This document shows, piece by piece, positions 53,262 through 63,600 of a DNA stretch of 64,000 bases. The notes beneath the pieces are model-generated. The model saw only the letters and a program-made list of their open reading frames with translations. It was not told where the DNA came from and did no database searches. Each line of letters begins with the position of its first letter. Position 1 is the first letter of the stretch. Made by a program: the position numbers and the translations under genes. The stretch comes from CAZSDP01 sp964605665 (GTDB lineage: Bacteria; Planctomycetota; UBA8108; UBA1146), in contig CAZSDP010000001.1 of NCBI GenBank assembly GCA_964605665.1, forward strand, positions 62,001-126,000, written 5' to 3'.

Positions 53262-56011
53262 AGAAACTTCTTCAACCACTCGCAACGACGAGAACGCTTC
53301 TGGCGGTTTTTGTCGCACTGGTGGCCTTTTCTGTTTACTTGCCAGTACGTCATGGTGAATTTGTTTTCGACGATCGAAAATTGATCGTAGAAAATGAAGA
53401 GCTATTGAGACCTACTGGAAGCTTTGGGAGTGAGATTGGGCATGTTCTCGAGAGAAGTTTCGGGATCTTCCAGGCGGAGATCGATGATGAAGTCCGACAC
53501 TCTTTCCGGCCTATTCGATTTGCTTCACTTCGTTTAGACGTTTTGCTCACTCGGGCATTTGTAAAGAAGCCGAAAGATCACGATCTCTCACCGGTCGTTT
53601 TCCATTTACACAATGCCTTCCTCCACGGACTAAATGCCTTGCTTGTCGCTATTTTGGTTTCTCTCCTGATTCCGAGGGGACCAGCTTGGTTACCGGCGAC
53701 AATTGCCCTGGCGTTTGCTTTGCACCCGATACAGACGGAAAGTGTTGCTTACATCTCTGGCCGTCGCGACGTCCTGTTTCTCTTTTTCTATCTACTCGCC
53801 TTGGTCCTATATACGGTTTTCCGACGTAATGGGGGTTGGGGGGTAGGTATTCTGCTCGCGGTTGTGACTTGGTGCGCGCTCGGGGCTAAAGAGATGTCAG
53901 CGACGCTTCCAGTGACGATGTTGCTGTTGGAGGGGATTGCGGAGAGACAACCTGGCGACCGGATTGGTTTCAAGCGGGTCTTGGACAGAGCTCCATTGTG
54001 GATTCCATCCTTCCTCATTGTCGTCGTTTTCTCCTGCTTTCTACTGCTGCGACAAAATCCTGGGGGCGGAAGTGATTGGTGGGGTGGTTCACCTGTCGCC
54101 GCTGTTTCCTCATCTGCCAGGGCGATCTTTTACTACTTGAAGTTATTGATTATCCCTTATCCTTTGAGCGTCGATTACTCATTCGATGCATTTCCTGCGT
54201 CATCGGGGGTGTTCTCACCTTTGACTGGAGCGGCATCCCTGATTGCGGCCTTTGCAATTTTGCTATTTGCTTGGAAGCGAAGAGTTTCAAATCCTGAACT
54301 CGCTTCTTCCATAGCGCTCTTTTTTGTCACGATTTCCCCCGTATCACAGTTGATTCCTCATCCGGAACGATTCGCTGAGCACCACATGTATCTGCCCATA
54401 CTTCCATTCATTGCAGTAGTTGTGCTGTCGCTAAAGCCTCTTTTTTATCGGCGACCGGAAACGGTTTTTGTGGGACTTGGGGTGCTATTCCTCTTCTATG
54501 GAGGATTGACCAACGGAAGGCTTGAAGCATGGTCGGGCCCCTACAACTTGTGGAAGAATGCCGCTGAAACTCACCCGCGTTGTGCTAGAGCTCACTTTGG
54601 TTGGGGAAATGCCGCGCAGGCAGCCGGGAGATCTGCTGAAGCTGTTAACGCCCTCGGAACGGCGATTACCATCCTTGAGCCGATCGATCGGGACTCATTA
54701 CAGCAAGGCTACTACCTGCAAGCTCTCCAAATACGAGCTGGGATTCTATCGACCTCTCCGCTTGAGGCTGATCTCAGTATGGCGCGGGATCACCTCGACA
54801 CTCTCATTGGTTCAGTGGATACCGATGGTAGCCCGGTAGCTGATGAACCACGGATCTGGCTTGAGCTTCTAAAAGTCGAAGAGCGGCTAGGGAATCGTCC
54901 GCGGGCTCTAGAAGCGGCCCGTGAGATTCAGCGTCTCGGTGCCGACTCTTCGATCACCCTTGAAGCACGTCTTTTTGAAGCTGCAGCTCTTGCATCAGAA
55001 GATCAAGTCGATGTTTCTCATGAGATCTTGATCGCAGCCATGCAAGACGCTTCTTCTGATCGAGAAATGGCTCGGGTTTGGTTTCAAGTTGGTGTTCTAC
55101 ACGCAGAGCAGAATGAATGGTCAGACGCACTCATCGCCTTTGATCGATCAGCAGCGGTCATCGACGCGGAAGGTCGCAAAAGCAGCGCCTTATACAAGTC
55201 GGCGGAGGCGTTGATGCACCTTGGAAAAATAAGCGATGCACGAACTCGACTTGAGGCGCTATTACAAGACGACCCGACTCATCTTCCAGCTCTCTTGTCG
55301 TTAGGTGAGATTGTTCTCGGCAGTGGTGAATTGGAAGAAGCGGTCCGGATCTTCGAAGCGGTACTTTCGGTTGTCCCCGACGATCAGCGCGCCCGCCAAG
55401 GACTCAGGCAGGCTCGTGCCCGGATTAAAATGCGAGGTGATCAAGCAATCCCAGCTGTGGATCCAACACGAGTCACGGCTTTGGTGATGCTGGCTGATCG
55501 CAAGGAAGCTGAAGGTGAGCTCTTCGATGCTATCCAGGCATTGGTGAAGGCAGAAAAAGAGTGCGAAGGTCCTTCTGAACGAAATCGACGACTTGCTTTG
55601 CACCTCCGTATCGCGCGACTTCACGTCAAAGCAAGTATGAAGTCGTCGCGAGAGAATCAAAGCAATACCAGCTTGGTTATCACTCAACTCGAATTGGCGT
55701 TAGAGAGATATTCAAGATACAGAGAGATGGCTCAGCCCGAACTACGACTGGATGCAGCGATCGAGGCGGCTGATTTGATTCGTCGTCTTTATGGCCCGCA
55801 GCAAGCATATGACTTGCTAATGGAAGAATTTGATGCGGGGGTCAAGGGGGTCAAGATCTACCTTGTTTTGGGTGGAATGGCTGAACTGATTGGTGATTTG
55901 GATTCTTCTTTGTCTTGGTACAAGCTCGCACTCGAGGCTCCAAGCGCCACTTTGGACGAACAGGAAAGTGCTCGTCAGGCGATCCGTCGAATTGAATCGA
56001 CAGTGAAATGA
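53249..56011 (+). CDS. TMTC-like GT-C membrane glycosyltransferase with TPR domain
   Basis: 920 residues. About the first 420 form a polytopic membrane domain with an early acidic loop (HGEFVFDDRKL), SFRPIRFASLRLD, HNAFLHGLNALLVA, and FALHPIQTESVAYISGRRD, all hallmarks of TMTC/DUF1736 and related O-mannosyltransferase families. From about 430 a TPR region runs to the end. Such proteins transfer a sugar from polyprenyl phosphate to exported proteins. The TTG at 53249 follows AGGAGG seven bases upstream; the frame is open 90 bases further. It overlaps the GT4 gene and the next gene (ATGA). Confidence 0.85.
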   Translation: MLFLKKLLQPLATTRTLLAVFVALVAFSVYLPVRHGEFVFDDRKLIVENEELLRPTGSFGSEIGHVLERSFGIFQAEIDDEVRHSFRPIRFASLRLDVLLTRAFVKKPKDHDLSPVVFHLHNAFLHGLNALLVAILVSLLIPRGPAWLPATIALAFALHPIQTESVAYISGRRDVLFLFFYLLALVLYTVFRRNGGWGVGILLAVVTWCALGAKEMSATLPVTMLLLEGIAERQPGDRIGFKRVLDRAPLWIPSFLIVVVFSCFLLLRQNPGGGSDWWGGSPVAAVSSSARAIFYYLKLLIIPYPLSVDYSFDAFPASSGVFSPLTGAASLIAAFAILLFAWKRRVSNPELASSIALFFVTISPVSQLIPHPERFAEHHMYLPILPFIAVVVLSLKPLFYRRPETVFVGLGVLFLFYGGLTNGRLEAWSGPYNLWKNAAETHPRCARAHFGWGNAAQAAGRSAEAVNALGTAITILEPIDRDSLQQGYYLQALQIRAGILSTSPLEADLSMARDHLDTLIGSVDTDGSPVADEPRIWLELLKVEERLGNRPRALEAAREIQRLGADSSITLEARLFEAAALASEDQVDVSHEILIAAMQDASSDREMARVWFQVGVLHAEQNEWSDALIAFDRSAAVIDAEGRKSSALYKSAEALMHLGKISDARTRLEALLQDDPTHLPALLSLGEIVLGSGELEEAVRIFEAVLSVVPDDQRARQGLRQARARIKMRGDQAIPAVDPTRVTALVMLADRKEAEGELFDAIQALVKAEKECEGPSERNRRLALHLRIARLHVKASMKSSRENQSNTSLVITQLELALERYSRYREMAQPELRLDAAIEAADLIRRLYGPQQAYDLLMEEFDAGVKGVKIYLVLGGMAELIGDLDSSLSWYKLALEAPSATLDEQESARQAIRRIESTVK

Positions 56012-58395
56012 ACATCATCGTCGATCGTATTAGCCGAGCTGGAGATCATGATTCAATCTCAGGTGAATTGAAGCGAAAAGACGACCAGCTGTATTCTGGT
56101 TCGCTCGCAATATTCATCATCGGATTTGTCACACTCGCTTCGGAACTGTGGTTGGGAAGATCTCTGAGTCTTCTGATCGGTTCCGACGCTACGGGGCTTG
56201 CACTGGCTGTCGGAACGTTTCTTGTTGGACATGCGGCAGGGAGTTGGTGGGCCGCCCGTGGTGTAAGTGGGCCTTTTGTTTGGAGCTTGACGGCACTCGT
56301 TACTTTTGTTCTTGCAGGTCTCTGGACAGAGGTGCTTCTACCGCAGTGGATAAGTGGCTGGAGTAACTTCCAAGTTCGACTCATCTCGATTATCCCAGTG
56401 GTTTTTCCCGCATTTGCACTCGGAGCGCTTCCTGTTGTTTGGTTCGGGACGGGAATCTTGAACAAACAAGAAGCTCAGCGACGTGTCGGGAACTGGATTG
56501 GAATACTCGACATCGGCAGTGCCCTCGGGGCACTATTGATGCCATTGCTCTTGTTGCCATTCCTAGGGAATACCGGCTCAGCAGCGGTCTTGTTTCTGTT
56601 CCTTTTGATATCTGTCGTACTCGCGAGATCTACACCCATCCAAAGCCGCATGTCCTCGAAGAGTTCGAATGTAAAAGGTCCATCAATCGGTAGGTTGTTT
56701 GTTTGTGCGGGTGTTGGAATTATCTCCCTTTCGCTTCAGATGACTCATGTCCGATTGCTCGGTGAGATACTCGGAACAAGCTTGGCAGTACTCGGTGTGG
56801 CGACTGCTGCGGGGTTACTCGGTGCCGCCTGGGCAGCATGGAAGTCTGTACGAATCATTGAGGTTGGAGACAGACGCAAGGCCATTGTTGTGGCCCTAGG
56901 GGTTTGGTTGCTAGCGCAGGCGGTTTCCTCGCTTTTTATCTCTGTGGCCCCAACCGCGCTCGTCGAGATTCTCCAGCAGCTTGGTGCAAATCCTGGCTGG
57001 GCCGCAACCTGGATGAAATATCTGGTCGTGGCTTTTGTCGTCCTGCCTCCCAGTCTCGCTTCTGGATTTATCTTGCCGATTCTCATCGCCGGCTGGTGTT
57101 CTGATTCAGCCTCGCTACGAAGGCAGGCAGGGCCGCTCAACGGCTCATGGTTGATTGGCGGAGCGATCGGTGCATGGTGCTGTGGTCTTTGGATACTACC
57201 CAATTTTGGCTCGGGAATTGTCTTGTTCACTTTAGGTTTGTTGACGGCATTGATGTTTGTCTGGGGTGGACTGACTCAAGATCAAATCCGACTTCTCTCT
57301 CCACGTTTTCTCTTATGCCTTGCGTTGAGTGGGTCCTGCTCATTCATAGCGATCGATCGTTGGGATTCAGCGCTACTCGGAGCGGGTGTATTTCACTGGC
57401 ATCGAGCCGATTTGGCGTCTGGAGAAGCCCTGTCAGGGTGGCGTGATCGCCAGATCACATATGTCGGTGAAGGTTCATTGGCAAAAGTTTCGATTGAAGT
57501 GACCCCAGATCACAACGCGAGCTACTTGCGAGTGGGAGGGCGTGTTGAAGGATCTGTTCCTATCGATCCTGCACTCCCTTCTTTAGCTGATCTTCCGACG
57601 GAAGTGATGCTGGGGGTCCTTCCGGCAGTTGAAGGAGGAGGTGATGGACCTCTATTGGTCATTGGATTGGGCGGTGGAACAACCGCGACCGCCGCGGTTC
57701 AATCTTGGGAAGGTGACGTGACGATTCTCGAGGTCGAGGCTGAAGTCGCTAAAGCACTTGCCTCTGATGCCGGTGCGGCGGCATTTCCGAATGAACATGA
57801 TTGCCTTTTCCCGGAAGACAATTCCGGACCTGAGATTGTCTTTGAAGACGCCCGCTCATATCTGGCCAGAACCGAACTTCTTTGGGATGCCATCATATGT
57901 CAGCCATCTGAGCCTTGGTTGCCATGGAGTGCACCATTGTTTACTGGCGAGTTTTATCAGCTTGTCCGCGATCGTCTATCAACGAACGGGATTGCGGTGC
58001 ATTGGCTACAGTTGTACCGAATCGGGCCATCTGAGTTCGCGGCGATCTTGAATCAGTTCGTGACCGTGTTTTCGAGTGTGCGTGTCTATCATCCTCCCGG
58101 TACGGGGGAGGTGATCTTGATCGGAGGCAAGGAATCCACCCTGCAAGAGAGAGAAAGACGCTTCTTGGGGCCGAGGGTGCAGGAGGTTTGGAATCGTATG
58201 AATGGGATGAGATTTCCTGGTCGCTTGATCGATGACCGAGGTCTCAGTCGGTGGCTGATTTCGGAAAGGGGTTTTTCCTCTCGCGATCTCAGGTCACGGC
58301 TTGAGTTTCAATTGCCTCTCATGGGAGATCGGGGGGAAGACCGTTCTTCCGAGATTCTCCGTGGTTTAGAAGACGCAGCTCGAGCGGCCCAGTAG
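56008..58395 (+). CDS. Fused membrane/spermidine-synthase-like protein
   Basis: 795 residues. The N-terminal 450 form about a dozen transmembrane helices of MFS-like type. The C-terminal part is a class I SAM-methyltransferase-like spermidine synthase fold: LLVIGLGGGTTATAAV near 550, ILEVEAEV, and the IICQPSEPWLPWSAPLF loop, which takes the place of the catalytic Asp-containing loop of true spermidine synthases. Polyamine synthesis is therefore unlikely. Its substrate is unknown. The ATG overlaps the preceding stop, so it belongs to the glycosylation cluster. Confidence 0.82.
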   Translation: MNIIVDRISRAGDHDSISGELKRKDDQLYSGSLAIFIIGFVTLASELWLGRSLSLLIGSDATGLALAVGTFLVGHAAGSWWAARGVSGPFVWSLTALVTFVLAGLWTEVLLPQWISGWSNFQVRLISIIPVVFPAFALGALPVVWFGTGILNKQEAQRRVGNWIGILDIGSALGALLMPLLLLPFLGNTGSAAVLFLFLLISVVLARSTPIQSRMSSKSSNVKGPSIGRLFVCAGVGIISLSLQMTHVRLLGEILGTSLAVLGVATAAGLLGAAWAAWKSVRIIEVGDRRKAIVVALGVWLLAQAVSSLFISVAPTALVEILQQLGANPGWAATWMKYLVVAFVVLPPSLASGFILPILIAGWCSDSASLRRQAGPLNGSWLIGGAIGAWCCGLWILPNFGSGIVLFTLGLLTALMFVWGGLTQDQIRLLSPRFLLCLALSGSCSFIAIDRWDSALLGAGVFHWHRADLASGEALSGWRDRQITYVGEGSLAKVSIEVTPDHNASYLRVGGRVEGSVPIDPALPSLADLPTEVMLGVLPAVEGGGDGPLLVIGLGGGTTATAAVQSWEGDVTILEVEAEVAKALASDAGAAAFPNEHDCLFPEDNSGPEIVFEDARSYLARTELLWDAIICQPSEPWLPWSAPLFTGEFYQLVRDRLSTNGIAVHWLQLYRIGPSEFAAILNQFVTVFSSVRVYHPPGTGEVILIGGKESTLQERERRFLGPRVQEVWNRMNGMRFPGRLIDDRGLSRWLISERGFSSRDLRSRLEFQLPLMGDRGEDRSSEILRGLEDAARAAQ

Positions 58396-58895
58396 GAGAG
58401 TGAAAGGATACGGGCCCGTTTCGGCTTGATCTGTATCGATCAAGGCTTGTAGAGGGCCATCGAGACGGTTCTATCTGTCTCGTAAGCACCCTGGGCGTAT
58501 CCAGAGTAAGCGAAATGGCCCCAGTAACCCTCAGATTGGGTGCCAAAGGGCAATACCGGTCGATTGCGCACTCCCGGTGCTAAGACGCCCTCGAGGAGTT
58601 TGCCAGAGGTCGATAAGGTGCACGTAGAAAGGCGGAGAGCTATTTTTCCAAACCGTTGGGAGAAGGGGACATCCAGCCCTTGACACTCATTTCTTCCCTC
58701 CCTAGAATCCTCGGCTTCCACCCTGGGAAAGTTTGATACTTTGGGACGATTGAGCGAGCACGCTCGCTTTCGATCAAAAGTGGGTCGGACTGACCAAATC
58801 AGGGAGGTCGAGGCGATTTAGATCGCCCTGGGTGAACCTGATGGTGCCCTCAGATCTTAAGTACTGAACTTTGTTGACTGATGGAGAGAGCGACA
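58396..58895 (+). other. Gene-less leader of the rplM-rpsI operon
   Basis: 500 bases with no gene. It holds a strong promoter at 58680-58708 and a structured transcript leader of about 180 nt. Hairpins visible in the leader are AGCGAGC-ACGCTCGCT at about 58754-58770 and GGCGAT-TTAG-ATCGCC at about 58813-58828. Ribosomal protein leaders of this position often bind L13 to repress translation; that role is inferred. Confidence 0.45.
58680..58708 (+). promoter_or_regulatory. Sigma-70 promoter of rplM-rpsI
   Basis: TTGACA at 58680-58685, a 17-base spacer, TAGAAT at 58703-58708: a perfect -35 box, ideal spacing and a good -10 box. It is expected for a strongly expressed ribosomal operon. Confidence 0.75.
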
Positions 58896-59360
58896 ATGGG
58901 TCGTTTTGGCATTCAGAAGAGTTACATGGCCAAGCCAGATGAAGTTCAGCGACGCTGGTTTCATGTCGATGCTTCTGGCGAAGTGTTGGGGCATATGGCC
59001 GTTGAAATCGCCTCGATTCTGATGGGGAAAAATAAGCCGACTTATACCCCGCACGTTGATACCGGCGATTTCGTTGTGGTGACGAATGCCAAACAGATCA
59101 ACGTATCAGGTAAGAAGCGCGAACAAAAACTCTACCGCTACCACACGGGGTATCTCGGTGGTTTGCGGGAGCACAATCTCGAGTGGATGCTCGAGCACAA
59201 ACCGGACCAAGTTATTCGGCTCGCAGTGAAAAGAATGTTGCCGAAAACGAGTTTGGGTCGGCAAATGCTTCGAAAGCTAAAAGTCTTTCCTGGAGCCGAA
59301 CATAATTTGGCAGCTCAAGAAAAGCACTTTGAGAAAATCTCGATAACACAGTCAGCTTAG
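58896..59360 (+). CDS. rplM: Large ribosomal subunit protein L13 (uL13)
   Basis: 154 residues, slightly longer than the usual 142-150. Family blocks are RRWFHVDASGEVLGHMA, MGKNKPTYTPHVDTGDFVVV, KLYRYHTGYLGGL and AVKRMLPKTSLGRQML. The ATG at 58896 follows GGAGAG; another ATG at 58881 is upstream, and one at residue 11 corresponds to the common start of the family. It is followed 30 bases later by rpsI, the standard pairing. Confidence 0.97.
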   Translation: MGRFGIQKSYMAKPDEVQRRWFHVDASGEVLGHMAVEIASILMGKNKPTYTPHVDTGDFVVVTNAKQINVSGKKREQKLYRYHTGYLGGLREHNLEWMLEHKPDQVIRLAVKRMLPKTSLGRQMLRKLKVFPGAEHNLAAQEKHFEKISITQSA

Positions 59361-59390
59361 CGCTGACCTGAAAAGACAAGGGAGATCTCC

Positions 59391-59792
59391 TTGGCAAAGA
59401 GACCAGCTGGCTATCATTGGGGCACCGGTCGTCGAAAGACCTCGGTTGCACGCGTGAGAATACGCCCAGGCACGGGTAAGGTCCAAGTGAACGGCAAGCC
59501 GATGGACCAGTACTTTTACCTCGCCACTGATCAAGAACGAGTCGTTGAGCCACTGAAAGCTACCCGTTCCTTGGGAACCTTCGATATTTGGGCAAACATC
59601 CGTGGTGGAGGAACGAGCGGTCAAGTCGGGGCTATGATCATGGGGCTGGGTCGCGCCTTGCTCGATGCCAACAGTGAACTCGAGGGTGCTCTTCGAGATG
59701 GTAAGTATCTGACCCGAGATTCCCGAATGGTTGAACGGAAGAAGTACGGCCGCAAGAAAGCGCGTAAATCCTTCCAGTTCTCAAAGCGGTAA
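59391..59792 (+). CDS. rpsI: Small ribosomal subunit protein S9 (uS9)
   Basis: 133 residues. It has WGTGRRKTSVARVRI near the start, GGGTSGQVGAM in the middle, and the basic C-terminal tail ending FQFSKR that reaches the P-site tRNA. The start codon is TTG, clearly set by GGGAG six bases before it and by the family N-terminus. A strong terminator closes the operon. Confidence 0.97.
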   Translation: MAKRPAGYHWGTGRRKTSVARVRIRPGTGKVQVNGKPMDQYFYLATDQERVVEPLKATRSLGTFDIWANIRGGGTSGQVGAMIMGLGRALLDANSELEGALRDGKYLTRDSRMVERKKYGRKKARKSFQFSKR

Positions 59793-59818
59793 ACCGGCTG
59801 TTGATTTTGACCGATTGT

Positions 59819-59858
59819 CTGACCGAGAGGCTCCTGGAGGAGCCCCTCGGTCAGTTCT
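59819..59858 (+). terminator. Rho-independent terminator after rpsI
   Basis: CTGACCGAG-A-GGCTCC pairs with GGAGCC-CC-TCGGTCAG around a TGGA loop, followed by TTCTTAT. The stem is 15 bp with one small internal mismatch. Confidence 0.8.
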
Positions 59859-60025
59859 TATACGATCAGATCCATCCGCATAAGCTCTCAATTTTATCTT
59901 ACATCCCTTATGGCTTTGTGACGTGATACAGGCCGCCCCGCCCTCTTTTCCTCAAGATCTCAATTGAAGACGTCGATATCAGAAAGTCTCTGAGTTTTGC
60001 CAAGACTTTCTCATGGAGGCCAGCG

Positions 60026-60382
60026 ATGGCGAATCAACGTAAAGAGATTGAGATAAGAGTACGAGAATTTCCGGCTGTTCAAGCGGTCTGCTTGCACGGA
60101 GATCTCTGCGACGAAGGAGTTCTCCTCGCTCGAAGATCGATTCTTGAAGCCATTGGAGCAGGGGCTCCACGAGTGGCCATCGATTTAAGTGGGGTGGAGT
60201 ACATCTCCAGTGCTGGGGTTGGCATGTTGGTGTCGATGCTCAAGCGTTGTCACCAGGTCGGACTAGAGCTGGCTCTCGCAGGGCTCGGCAGTGAAATTCG
60301 AGAACTCTTTTCTCTCACCCGCCTCGACGAAGTGTTTCCAATTGCTACAGATCTCGAAGCATGGTGCCACTCTTTTGAATAG
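60026..60382 (+). CDS. STAS-domain anti-sigma factor antagonist
   Basis: 118 residues forming a single STAS domain. The conserved loop is YISSAGVGML with S61-S62, one of which would be the phosphorylation site used by an anti-sigma kinase. The N-terminal strand pattern and the LALAGLGSEIRELFSLTRL helix-turn are typical of the RsbV/SpoIIAA family. GGAGGCCAGCG precedes the ATG. No kinase or sigma gene is adjacent, so its partner lies elsewhere. Confidence 0.9.
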   Translation: MANQRKEIEIRVREFPAVQAVCLHGDLCDEGVLLARRSILEAIGAGAPRVAIDLSGVEYISSAGVGMLVSMLKRCHQVGLELALAGLGSEIRELFSLTRLDEVFPIATDLEAWCHSFE

Positions 60383-60620
60383 TCCAGATACCACTCGATA
60401 TAGAGTGGCTAACTGGAGAAGAGCCCGCTGAACGCCCGTTGGTATCGTTCGGCAGAAGCAATATCGGCCCTCTGAATTCAGCTGTTCATTAAAGCGACAC
60501 CCTGATTTTATCCGAAGAAGAGATGCGACCACTCTGTCCTTCGTTTTCCAGGGACAGCCGGTCGACTGAGATCGACATCCGACAAATAGTAGAGTCATTG
60601 CTGGGAAAAGGAGTTCTTCC

Positions 60621-63600
60621 TTGAATAAGCTGTTCAATCGCTTGGTTTCGACCGGCTGCAGTGGAAGTAGAGCATCATTAGGATTGAGGGGATTGCTCAG
60701 TCTTTTTCTGCTTATATCGTTGACCAGTTGTAACGGAAATGGATCTACGGACAACACCGGGAACGCCAACCTCACGGGACCCCAGGTGATTGCTGCGGAG
60801 TATGTCGATGCCGACGACAACGGCGTAGATTCAGGTGATATCCTTCTGATCACATTTGATGAGCCGGTTCGGATTCTCTCTTCGAGTCCATTTTCGATCC
60901 AATTCGAGAGCCTACTCGATGACCTCGGAGTCGCTGCAGCCTTAGACCAGTCAATACCAAATAGTCATCGAATAGAAGTCAGCCTGGGGAGTGGAGCTGA
61001 TTTTGTTCCTGACGTTTCAACGATCGATATGCGTTCAGGAGTCAACCTCAACGTTGTCAGCCTTGACGGGGACGATGCTCGGCAAACGAGCTCGATTGTG
61101 ACAGTTTCCGACATATCAAATGTCGCCCCGGTGTTGATTTCTGCGACCTACAATGACAGCGATCTCGATGGCACGATCAATGTAGGAGATTCCATTCTTT
61201 GTGCATTTGATAAGCCGATCGCTATTCCTGGAGGAAGCACAGCTGTTGGCAACTTCACCTTACCGGTAACGGGAGACTCCTTAGGGACAGGACCCACTCT
61301 GAGCTCTTTCATGCCCGATGGCTCCAACCGCGGAGTTTTGATCACCCTCGGAGCAAATCCTGTTCTCACCATCTCTGGAACTTTCGATCCAGCGATTCTG
61401 ACCACAGGCAGCGCAAGCGGGGTCAGAGTCACTGCTACGCCAACGATCACCGATTCGGTGACGACTGGAGCCATGACCATTGCCGCAAACACGGAGGTTG
61501 ATCTAGGGAATCAACTGCAGAGCTTCTTTAGAAATTCGCAGAAGGGATCACTCTTCACTGGCAACACCGATGCCTCCGCTCCAAACATTGGCCCAAGTGG
61601 TTTCGATCGTACACAAGGAATGACCCATTACAACGGATCGGTTTTGGGTAGCCCTGTCGTCGATCTGTTCTTTGTCGCTGACACTGAAAATCACCGAGTT
61701 CTTGTTTTTGAAGGCTTGCCGGTTGGAAATAATGGAAGCGCAACTTTGGTCCTCGGGCAACCAGACCTATATAGCAATGATCCAAATCAATCGACTACGA
61801 CAGGGGTGAATCCAAGTGCATCGTCGATGCATTCACCAGTAGACGTGCACTTCAACGGAGAGACGAATCAGCTCTTCGTCAGCGACTCTGGTAATCACCG
61901 AGTTCTCGTATTCTCCGATGTCGTAGACACGATCAACGGTTCATTGCTCTTGACTAGTGGAGATCCGGCTTCTTTTGTCATCGGTCAATCGCACGTGGCA
62001 GGAAGCATGCCCAATCAAGGTTCCTCCCCATCTAGCAGGGGACTCTCCAACCCAGGAGGGATTCATGCCGAGGGTGGGCAGTTTGCAGTCGCTGATCGCG
62101 GTAATCATCGAGTTCTAATTTGGAATAACATTCCTTCCACCAGTAATTCCGCTGCCAGCTTTGTTCTCGGTCAGGCGGATTTCGTGAGCAACTCTGTCGA
62201 TGGAGGTGTTGGGTCGATCGATGGTCGGGTGCTGGACGATCCAACAGATGTCGTCATCGACTCAACAGTCACAATCAATGGAGTTGTCGGCGCAATCATC
62301 GTCGCAGATAGCGGAAACAATCGAGTTTTGGTTTGGAACGGTACAAATCGAACCTCCGGAGATACCGCAGATCGAGTTCTTGGACAGGCTCTCTTTACGA
62401 CCGATGCCGTTGGCAGCACCACTGCTGAATTCAATGCACCATTTGGCGTTGAAGTCTTCCCGACGAGCCTCAATTTCAGCAGTGGAGAGTCGATCTTCGT
62501 TTCAGACTCAAACAATGACCGGATCTCGGTTTTCAGCTTCTCCGTAGGGTTAAGCAATGGCGCCAGTGCAGACTCCGTGTTTGGCGCATCGGGTGCTCCA
62601 AGCGATAACACCTTGAATCTCCCAGGTCGAGTATCCCTCAGCGCAGGGTCAGCGAGTTACTTATTCGTTGCAGACACTGGGAATCATCGCGTGATGCAAT
62701 TCCCAGTCAGCGCTGGAGTGGTTGCAGGAACGGCGAGTGCTGAGCAGGGACAGCCGAGCTTCTTGACCGCAAAGCCCAATGGGCACACCATGAATGAGCC
62801 GACTGACGTTTGTTTTGTTGGCGGAGCTATGGTTGTGGCCGACTGCCAAAACAATCGCGTCTTGATCTATAGCAGTACTCCAACATCGGGGGACCCTGAT
62901 CCTGATGTTGTCCTCGGACAGCCAAATCTCTTCGATACCTCCAGTAATCAAGGTTTGGGATCGCCGACTGCCTCGACGCTACGCGAGCCATGTTCGGTGG
63001 CAACAGATGGCACTCGTTTGCTCGTTTCCGATTCAGGGAACAATCGAATTCTGATTTGGAACAGCATTCCTACAGTTACTGAAACTCCCGCAGATCTGGT
63101 CTTGGGGCAAGCGGACATGATCAGTGGGTCGCCGAACTCTGGCGGGATTTCAGCGAGTACACTCGATTCTCCAGCAGGATTGAGCGTCAGTGGAAACAGC
63201 CTCTTTGTTTGCGATCAAGACAATCACCGTGTCCTGATCTGGTCAGATCTCACTGTCTTGATCAATGGGGCGATGGCTGACTTTGTTTTGGGCCAAGATG
63301 ACTTCTCTTCTCGTTTTCCTAACCATGGCGATGTCGTCACGGCTTCTACCCTGCATTCTCCTGCCGACGTCCTCCTAGCAGGGGGCTATCTGTTCGTAGC
63401 TGACTCTGGGAATCATCGCATTCTCGGGTTCGCTTCGTCATCGATGAGTGCAATTCCAGCGAGTCTCGTCATCGGGCAATCGAACTTCAGTCAGAACGTC
63501 CCCGGCTATGGGCCCATTTCTATGAACTCACCCTCAGGGCTCGCCTCCGACGGAGTTCGATTCTTCGTCTCCGATTCTGGAAATCACAGGGTCCTTGCCT

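Noticed and set aside
57658..57960. True spermidine synthase
   Set aside because: The catalytic Asp-containing loop is replaced by SEPW and the protein is fused to about a dozen membrane helices.
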